Assembly (NCBI GenBank): GCA_045545455.1
Contig: JAZQAY010000076.1
Span: 1-28,231, forward strand
Direction of reading: 5' to 3'
DNA length: 28,231 nucleotides
DNA from: RUG754 sp045545455
GTDB lineage: Bacteria > Bacillota > Clostridia > Peptostreptococcales > Anaerovoracaceae
The notes below the pieces were generated by a model. The model was not told where the DNA came from, ran no database searches, and saw nothing but the letters and a program-made list of their open reading frames with translations. The translations under genes were made by a program, and so were the position numbers. Below are positions 22,964-28,231 of the stretch, in pieces. Each line of letters opens with the position of its first letter. Position 1 is the first letter of the stretch.

Positions 22964-24241
22964 CTATTTCTCTCTGTTCTTGCTCTCTACACGTACCCTT
23001 CCTTCGTGGATGCTCTCCTTAAAGAAGTCCTTCACGGAGCAGCCTGCACGGCCTGAGGATGCGCAGGCACAGGCACATGCACAGGATGAAGCGCAGGCGC
23101 AGGACGATGCACATGAAGATGCGCAGGATGAAGCGCAGGATGAACGGTGTGAGGATCCCCGGCTTCCTGATGACCTGCTGGAACTCCTGCTTACAGGCAC
23201 GTTTACAACGTTTACGTGTATGTAAGTGTTCGGAGAACTGCCGTATCTGTAAGTACCCTTCTTTGTGTACTTTTCGGGATTTTCGATCTCGCTCTCTTCG
23301 ACGACTTCCTTGCTCTTTATCATACTGCGTCCGCAGTACTGGCAGCTGTCCTTGCCTTCCTCACGGGCAGACCCGCAGCTCGGGCAGTTGTCGTAATACT
23401 CGATCTTGGTCCTTACGATCTTCTTTTTGGTTGCATTCTTTGATCCGAACCCAAGGCCTCCTGCTATCCATTTGATAAACAGGAAGAGGAAAATGAAGGG
23501 TGCTCCCATCGTTGCCAGTCCTATGATCAGAATAATAAATCCCAGTATGACGTCAAACAAGCTGTAGTCGTCATCATAATCATAGTCATAGTCATAACTG
23601 CCTCCGCCTGACCCTTCCTGACGGTCTTCGGAAAAGCCAAAGGCATCGTTAGGATATACTACGCTCATGGTATATCTGTCGCCGGATGAAAGCGAAGTCT
23701 CAAATGTGAGGTAACCATCCTCCTGATAGCAGTCAGGCTGCCATGCACCCGCGTTCTCTGCATTCCAGCGTATTACGAGCTCATCGACATCCATTCCATC
23801 AAACCATGCCGGAGTGAAGGTGTATACGGTCTCCCCCTCTACCCATTTATCGATCTGATACATGTGATCCTGAGTCATGGAGAATTCCAGGCTCACTGTC
23901 TCATCCTCTCCATAGCCTCTGTCGAGGTATATGGCAAGGGAGTCTCCGTTGTCATCGATGTAGTCTATTGTATCAGTAAGCGGAGTTATATTCTCATGAT
24001 AGCTGTTGGGCACGCCAAGGTCTATCCACTCCAATTCACCTATGGAATCATCCAGCACCTTCCAGTCGATGTGATACGTCATCTCAAGGGATGCATCCTC
24101 ATTCACATCCACCGTGATGGTGAAATTCGTGATCTCATCTGTAGCCGCTGCAAAAGCAGGTACTGCAGTCATTAATGCCATGAGAAGGATGACGGCCACT
24201 ATCAGTATTATCCTTGATGCTCTGTTTCTATATGTTTTCAT
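22964..24241 (-). CDS. Secreted-domain membrane protein with zinc ribbon and ten-Cys Ser/Ala repeat tail
   Basis: Protein of 425 aa from the ATG at 24241. Residues 1-32 are a signal peptide (hydrophobic 11-30, VPAFA-A). Residues 33-225 form an all-beta-like extracytoplasmic domain that resembles the N-terminal part of DUF2207-type proteins, followed by a Gly then Asp/Tyr-rich linker (209-226). One long hydrophobic stretch (229-260) is the membrane anchor, and KNATKKK after it argues for a cytoplasmic C-terminus. Next come a zinc ribbon (Cys286, Cys289, Cys300, Cys303 in CPSCG...CQYCG) and a Ser/Arg-rich stretch. The tail holds ten Cys between 369 and 401 in SSCA and CA repeats ending GRAGC, then KDFFKE. 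The start overlaps the radical SAM stop as TGATG, with GGAGG at its usual distance. A longer frame from 24265 adds MSFKEVLL with no support. The protein could be the substrate of that enzyme. Confidence 0.8.
   Translation of the reverse strand: MKTYRNRASRIILIVAVILLMALMTAVPAFAAATDEITNFTITVDVNEDASLEMTYHIDWKVLDDSIGELEWIDLGVPNSYHENITPLTDTIDYIDDNGDSLAIYLDRGYGEDETVSLEFSMTQDHMYQIDKWVEGETVYTFTPAWFDGMDVDELVIRWNAENAGAWQPDCYQEDGYLTFETSLSSGDRYTMSVVYPNDAFGFSEDRQEGSGGGSYDYDYDYDDDYSLFDVILGFIILIIGLATMGAPFIFLFLFIKWIAGGLGFGSKNATKKKIVRTKIEYYDNCPSCGSAREEGKDSCQYCGRSMIKSKEVVEESEIENPEKYTKKGTYRYGSSPNTYIHVNVVNVPVSRSSSRSSGSRGSSHRSSCASSCASSCASSCACASSCACACACASSGRAGCSVKDFFKESIHEGRVRVESKNREK
23039..23137 (-). repeat. Cys/Ser/Ala repeat tail region
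   Basis: Encodes residues 369-401 of the membrane protein: three SSCA units, one SSCACA, one SSCACACACA, then SSGRAGC, ten Cys in 33 residues. Synonymous codons vary (TGC/TGT, GCT/GCA/GCC, TCA/TCC/TCT/TCG), so the repeat is kept at protein level and is not a fresh DNA expansion. The other strand is open across it (Gln/Ala/Asp/His pattern), but as a shadow. Confidence 0.85.
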
Positions 24242-25638
24242 CAGCAGCACCTCCTTAAAGGACATTCACCGGTCATATCGGCAGAGTAGTTCCTGTGATC
24301 GGTACATGCAGGGCACTCCCAGATGTTCTCCCAGTCATCTCTCAGCATATTTCCGATGGGCTTGTCCGAAAGCCAGCTCTGACACGGCACCACGTTTCCT
24401 CCGGGAGTTATTGCCATATTGGAAAGGCAGGCTCCGCATGACGGTGAAGGTATGTTGAGTTCATTAAATACCTTCTGATCTATCCAACCGGGAGACGTGA
24501 ACGCGATCTCCATACCGTTTTCGTTACAATAAGCTACAGCATCCCTCAGTATCTTCTCCAGTTCCTCTCCGGTAAGCTGGAGTCCTTCCGATTCATCCAT
24601 CAAAGCATTGCCCGTCATTATCATGCCCGAACATGTGACGTATATCACTCCCCTGTCATGAAGATATTCAAGGGTCCTGACATAATCTCGGTTAATGGTG
24701 CAGAGCGGCGTGTTGATGCTTACCGAAAGCCCCTCTTTAAGAGCGTTTTCTATACCTGCGGCTGTGTTATTGAACTGGTCTGCCCCCACAAGCTTATTGT
24801 GCACCCCGGGGTCGCTTGAATAGAAGGTGATCTGGACGCTGTCCAGTTCAGCTTCATGGAGCTTCCGGCAGTAGTCTTCTGTGAGTTTGATGCCGTTTGT
24901 ATTAAGGCGCGAGATGAACCAGCGGGCATGCTTGATGAGTTCCATAAGGTCATCCCTCATTGTAGGCTCTCCGCCGGTAAACGTTACCTGAGGTATGCCC
25001 GCATCGCGGCACTTATCCAGGATCTTTTTCCAGTCTTCTGTGGACAGTTCTTCCTCATCCGAAAGGATCTGACCGGCAGCATAGCAGTGAACGCACTTCT
25101 GATTGCAGTGCCACCTGCCGTCCTTCGTCATGGCGCTTACCATTACGTCCATCCTGTGAGGCGCGTTCATATACTCCTCGTATTCGCCGATGCTCATGTA
25201 GTTCACATCGGTGGTCACGGGCTCACGGTAAGCGATCTGCCTTATGGTGGTATAGATGATCTCTATGTCTTCCGATATGCGCTTCATCGAAAGGAAAGGC
25301 ATGATCCTCTTGGCATTCTCAGCAGTCTTTTCCAGGATGCTCCGGATATCAGCCTCGCTTATCTCCTTACCATCGTATGCATTCGTTTCTCTTATCATTT
25401 CAGCCAGGATCACCGCCCATGCGAAATTAACGGGAATGATGTCCGTCCCGTTTATGATGGCGATACTGGGGTTAAGAGCATTCTCTTCTTTTTTAGGAGG
25501 GATCAGATGTATGCGCACAGCCCCCGGTCCGTCGGGATTGAGGGTGGTATGCAGGACCTCATTGAAGTATGAGTCCATGTATTCATTGATCCCCTTCACG
25601 GTCTTGGTTTTTCTGAACAGCTTGGGTACAGGTATCAT
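24241..25638 (-). CDS. Radical SAM/SPASM enzyme, candidate maturase of the Cys-tail protein
   Basis: Protein of 465 aa. Residues 1-165 are an N-terminal helical region that could bind a peptide or partner (not recognised further). The radical SAM core starts at Cys178-x3-Cys182-x2-Cys185 (WHCNQKCVHCYA), with TGGEPTMRDD (221-230) as the SAM-binding GGE motif. Residues about 400-465 are a SPASM domain carrying auxiliary Fe-S ligands: Cys401, Cys404, Cys419, Cys442, Cys445, Cys459 and a final Cys464-Cys465, around AITPGGNVVPCQSW and CPLRRCC. SPASM enzymes mostly crosslink or oxidise Cys-rich peptides (sactipeptides, ranthipeptides, anSME). Its stop overlaps the start of the Cys-tail gene (TGATG), so the two proteins are made in step. 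Own promoter at 25683-25691, AAAGGAGG before the ATG. Modification of the tail is inference from context. Confidence 0.88.
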   Translation of the reverse strand: MIPVPKLFRKTKTVKGINEYMDSYFNEVLHTTLNPDGPGAVRIHLIPPKKEENALNPSIAIINGTDIIPVNFAWAVILAEMIRETNAYDGKEISEADIRSILEKTAENAKRIMPFLSMKRISEDIEIIYTTIRQIAYREPVTTDVNYMSIGEYEEYMNAPHRMDVMVSAMTKDGRWHCNQKCVHCYAAGQILSDEEELSTEDWKKILDKCRDAGIPQVTFTGGEPTMRDDLMELIKHARWFISRLNTNGIKLTEDYCRKLHEAELDSVQITFYSSDPGVHNKLVGADQFNNTAAGIENALKEGLSVSINTPLCTINRDYVRTLEYLHDRGVIYVTCSGMIMTGNALMDESEGLQLTGEELEKILRDAVAYCNENGMEIAFTSPGWIDQKVFNELNIPSPSCGACLSNMAITPGGNVVPCQSWLSDKPIGNMLRDDWENIWECPACTDHRNYSADMTGECPLRRCC

Positions 25639-25682
25639 ATCTGCCTCCTTTTATCCAGACAAAGCGATAATTATTCGATTTG

Positions 25683-25691
25683 ATTATATCA
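25683..25691 (-). promoter_or_regulatory. Extended -10 promoter of the radical SAM/Cys-tail pair
   Basis: TGATATAAT on the minus strand, about 45 bp before the radical SAM ATG, in the 73-bp gap after the HAD gene. It suggests the pair is a separate two-gene unit. Confidence 0.55.
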
Positions 25692-25711
25692 TACATTTTT
25701 TGTTATAAAAA

Positions 25712-26308
25712 CTATTTTAGCATTTCCTCCAGTTCCTGCTTCGCCTTTTCGTATCCCTCGAAATGAATGGCATTCATCCCCATGGTACGAGCTGCGATCA
25801 CGTTAGCCCGGCTGTCATCCAGAAATACGCATTCCTCAGGTATCAGGCCGAATCTGTCGATCAGGATCTGATAGATCCTGCGGTCAGGTTTCACCACTCC
25901 CTCATTGCATGAAAATACTCCGCCGTCCATATACGTCAGAAAGTCCAGAGGCCTGTGGTTCGCTTTCATGGTATGCTCCGCGTAATTCGAAAGGAACAGC
26001 ACCCTGTACCCCCTCTTCTTAAGGTCCTTTATCCAGGGAATGGCGTAGTCTTCTTTTTTTATGCACTGGCCAACGTTATCGAAGACCAGCTTTATCTCTT
26101 CCTCATAACCTGGTTCCGCATCCAGCATCTTCTGGAAGATGAGGTCCGTGTTGAAGCCCTTGTCCAGGTCGTTCCAGTACCCCGTCATCCATATGGCGTT
26201 GTTCACGTGTTCTATTACTTCATCGTCCTTCAGGAGTTCTTTGATGTACGGATGATAGTCGAACTTTAGAAGAACGTTCCCTATATCAAAAATTATGTTT
26301 TTTATCAT
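25712..26308 (-). CDS. HAD superfamily phosphatase, YihX-like
   Basis: Protein of 198 aa. HAD motif I FDIGNVLL, where Asp8 is the nucleophile and the usual second Asp is Gly10, as in YihX and epoxide-hydrolase-N-type members. Motif II is LFLSNYAE, motif III Lys in VVKPDRRIY, motif IV FLDDSRANV. The cap is the small helical type (residues about 15-85). YihX removes phosphate from glucose-1-phosphate, but the substrate here is not known. GGAGGGG before the ATG. It starts 16 bp after the MFS gene and may share its transcript. Confidence 0.87.
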   Translation of the reverse strand: MIKNIIFDIGNVLLKFDYHPYIKELLKDDEVIEHVNNAIWMTGYWNDLDKGFNTDLIFQKMLDAEPGYEEEIKLVFDNVGQCIKKEDYAIPWIKDLKKRGYRVLFLSNYAEHTMKANHRPLDFLTYMDGGVFSCNEGVVKPDRRIYQILIDRFGLIPEECVFLDDSRANVIAARTMGMNAIHFEGYEKAKQELEEMLK

Positions 26309-26324
26309 GAATATCCCCTCCGTC

Positions 26325-27542
26325 TTATTTATCCAGGCGATTTTTAAGGTAGCCCTTAACGCAGATCGCCGCCCATAAAACTGCAGCTATTACGGCACAG
26401 GCTGAAGTTATAAGTCCCACTCCATGGATCATGGACTGCCAGCCTATGGTTGCCAAAGCGGTTCCTACTGCACCGACTATATTCACTACGAACTGTATCA
26501 GAGCGCTGGCTGACCCTGCGACATAACTGTATTCATCAAGAAGTATCACAAGTCCCAGCGGCCTGATGATGCCTTCAGAAAAGTACAGCGGAACCACGCA
26601 AAGTATAAGAAAGAGCGGACTTATCCTCCCCATGGTAAGAAACATTATACCGCTTGCCAGCATGAGCAGGATAGTGATCCTTACTATCATTCTGCTGTTC
26701 AGTTTCTTAGCAAGGGCGAGATAGATAAAAGGTGCAGCTACCGAGAACATCGTCCCAACAGCATAGTACACTCCGTACGCAGTATTATCCAGGCCGAAAC
26801 CGTCAATAAAAATATATGAGCTGACTCCCACATATGCCCAGATAGGAATGGTAAGGAATGCTATTATACCCAGAAAAAGTGAAAAAGCAGGAGTTTTTGC
26901 TATCATCACGGTTTCCCTGGCAACGTCGCTGAATCTGTTTGAGAACCTGTTTTCAGGAGGAAGCGTCTCCGTAGATACGAGCATCGGTATCATGGTTATC
27001 AGTATGCCACCCGCTAAAAACAGGAAGATTGCTCTCCATGAACTTACGTTTATGATAAACGAGCCCAGCGTAGGGCCGAATATCGGTCCCACAGCTGCCA
27101 CCGCCTGAAGGATGGTCATATTTTTCTGGAAACGCTTACCCGTGAAGCTGTCCTTCATCATGGCGGACACAACAGTCCCCACTACACCTGAACCGAAGCC
27201 TGAAACTCCCCTCATGATGCTGAGCATGCAAACGCTATTTGAAAGAGCGCAAAAAACGTTCCCCAGAATACCCATCAGCATTCCGGTGATCATGACGCCC
27301 TTTCTGCCGTAGCGGTCTGATAAAGTCCCGCCTATTATGGTGGCAACAGCAGCGGAAATGATCCCTGCGTTGAGGCTGACGTTCAGTTCACCCTCTGTCA
27401 CCCCGAATTCATCGATCAGGATGGGAAGCGCAGGCAGATACATGTCCAGCATTATCCACTGAATGGTGGTGATCACCATGAGCCATGCTGCCAGGAATCC
27501 CATGGGCATATGCTTTTGTCTTATAAGGACTTCGTTTGACAT
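26325..27542 (-). CDS. MFS transporter, Bcr/CflA drug-resistance family
   Basis: Inner-membrane protein of 405 aa with about 12 hydrophobic helices and short loops. The second loop has the MFS motif A as DRYGRKGVMITG. The N-terminal half matches the Bcr/CflA proton-driven drug exporter group (WIMLDMYLPALPILIDEF, then AVGPIFGPTLGSFI). Substrate unknown; bicyclomycin, chloramphenicol or small metabolites are family examples only. The ATG at 27542 has no clear ribosome binding site, and it lies 19 bp after the DUF4317 stop, so coupled translation from that gene is likely. Confidence 0.88.
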   Translation of the reverse strand: MSNEVLIRQKHMPMGFLAAWLMVITTIQWIMLDMYLPALPILIDEFGVTEGELNVSLNAGIISAAVATIIGGTLSDRYGRKGVMITGMLMGILGNVFCALSNSVCMLSIMRGVSGFGSGVVGTVVSAMMKDSFTGKRFQKNMTILQAVAAVGPIFGPTLGSFIINVSSWRAIFLFLAGGILITMIPMLVSTETLPPENRFSNRFSDVARETVMIAKTPAFSLFLGIIAFLTIPIWAYVGVSSYIFIDGFGLDNTAYGVYYAVGTMFSVAAPFIYLALAKKLNSRMIVRITILLMLASGIMFLTMGRISPLFLILCVVPLYFSEGIIRPLGLVILLDEYSYVAGSASALIQFVVNIVGAVGTALATIGWQSMIHGVGLITSACAVIAAVLWAAICVKGYLKNRLDK

Positions 27543-27561
27543 AAACTTATATCAGTTAGCT

Positions 27562-28231
27562 TCAGTCTTCATCATCTTCAGGAAATACGTCCTGTCCGTT
27601 TACCCTGATGCTTCCGTTTGCCGGTACCAGTATATACTTGCGGCCATCGATCTCTTTTGACTTGATCATAAGTGCGTTCTCGGGTTCTGTGGTTATCACA
27701 GTGTCATCGGTCTTGATCTCGTATTTTTTTGATACCAGGTTCACGGGGACCAATTCCTCACTTATCACTTCGCGAAGCTTCGCTAACTTATCCTCGGATA
27801 TGCTGCGTTTCTTGAGCACCTGAGCGAGCTCTCCTACGCTGTAGTTCTCCTCGTTCTCCTTTGCTTCATAGAGGTTCGAATACACGACCGCCGCAGTCTC
27901 CATGGTGTAGTCTTCTCTTAAGACTTCAAACATGTTTGAGTCGAACTCCTCCTTCTGTTCCCTGGCGGTAAGGGGAGGCTCCACTCCGAAGAGAGCCTGC
28001 ACAAGTTCTTCGTGGCTCTCGTCAGTCGTGTAATACAGAGCTTTATATATATCCGCATTTCCATCAAGGTAAGCCGGGTACATGAAACCTAGCATGGGGT
28101 TCGTCATGACGCTTCCCGTGGAATTCATCCTGAATTCCTCCTGGGTCGGAGCATATCTCAGCTCCGCCTTGGCCTCCTTTATGGGGCAGATGCCGCAGAT
28201 AAAGTAGTTGAAGGTGCCTCCGGAGTTCTCG
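27562..28231 (-). CDS. DUF4317 family protein (5' end beyond window)
   Basis: The frame stays open to the right edge of the window, so the N-terminus lies outside. The visible 222 or so residues match DUF4317, a Clostridia-specific family of unknown role: FNYFICGICPIK near the edge, then MLGFMYPAYLDGNADIYKALYYT, and a C-terminal region with KYILVPANGSIRVNG. The protein is acidic with no visible membrane helix in this part. The Cys pair CGIC is a possible metal or redox site. It is followed within 19 bp by the MFS exporter and then the HAD gene, which may form one unit. Confidence 0.85.
   Translation of the reverse strand, partial: ENSGGTFNYFICGICPIKEAKAELRYAPTQEEFRMNSTGSVMTNPMLGFMYPAYLDGNADIYKALYYTTDESHEELVQALFGVEPPLTAREQKEEFDSNMFEVLREDYTMETAAVVYSNLYEAKENEENYSVGELAQVLKKRSISEDKLAKLREVISEELVPVNLVSKKYEIKTDDTVITTEPENALMIKSKEIDGRKYILVPANGSIRVNGQDVFPEDDED

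Noticed and set aside
22938..23225. Plus-strand frame with Gln/Ala/Asp/His repeats
   Set aside because: It is the antisense of the Cys/Ala/Ser tail codons (TGC-GCA read backward) and starts inside the terminator. No ribosome binding site supports it.
1..28231. CRISPR array, tRNA, rRNA or insertion sequence
   Set aside because: No direct-repeat/spacer array, cloverleaf, rRNA core or transposase was found on either strand.

Overview
The window looks like chromosomal DNA from an anaerobic Clostridia-type bacterium (Bacillota). The signs are strong AGGAGG ribosome binding sites, many short operons ended by simple hairpin terminators, oxygen-sensitive enzymes (two radical SAM proteins, two Fe-S-type flavoproteins, a rubredoxin fusion), a DUF4317 protein, and a thiolase/CoA-transferase pair typical of acid fermentation. 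The genus cannot be named from the sequence. There is no tRNA, rRNA, CRISPR array or insertion sequence.

Layout. (1) 1-2950: thiolase and CoA-transferase, minus strand, behind what reads as a sigma-54 promoter with two upstream activator sites. This part is visibly more AT-rich than the rest. (2) 3019-7715: a tight five-gene minus operon (LUD protein, tyrosine-phosphatase-like protein, metallo-beta-lactamase-fold hydrolase, S9 peptidase, DUF1847 protein with a broken 5' end), divergent from a lone aspartate kinase (7806-9119). (3) 9188-12513: minus operon of a macro-domain protein, a membrane PP2C/SpoIIE-type phosphatase and a self-cleaving P1 peptidase. (4) 12691-13627: membrane-anchored MerR regulator plus YbjQ protein behind a classic 19-bp-spacer MerR promoter. 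(5) 13689-17431: metallo-hydrolase/rubredoxin fusion, flavodoxin plus DinB, and a radical SAM protein with CX4CX2C spacing. (6) 17570-18823: a TetR regulator and a membrane-anchored XRE regulator. (7) 19020-22915: SDR, alpha/beta hydrolase, Fe-S-type flavoprotein and cyclophilin-like lipoprotein, divergent from a LysR regulator. (8) 22964-28231: a Cys-repeat-tailed membrane protein translationally coupled to a radical SAM/SPASM enzyme, then HAD phosphatase, MFS exporter and a partial DUF4317 gene.

The most interesting item is the coupled pair at 22964-25638. A radical SAM/SPASM enzyme of the peptide-maturase type overlaps, stop on start, a gene whose product is a secreted-domain/one-TM/zinc-ribbon protein ending in a tail with ten cysteines in Ser/Ala repeats and then GRAGC. 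The pair has its own promoter. I infer an enzyme that modifies the Cys tail of a membrane protein, a RiPP-like chemistry on a large protein. The second is the sigma-54 control region at 2851-2943: TGGCAC-N5-TTGCT plus two TGT-N10-ACA sites exactly 22 bp apart.

Many promoters have good sigma-A-type boxes with 17-bp spacing or an extended TGnTATAAT -10, and most transcription units end in perfect hairpins, several of them bidirectional between convergent genes.
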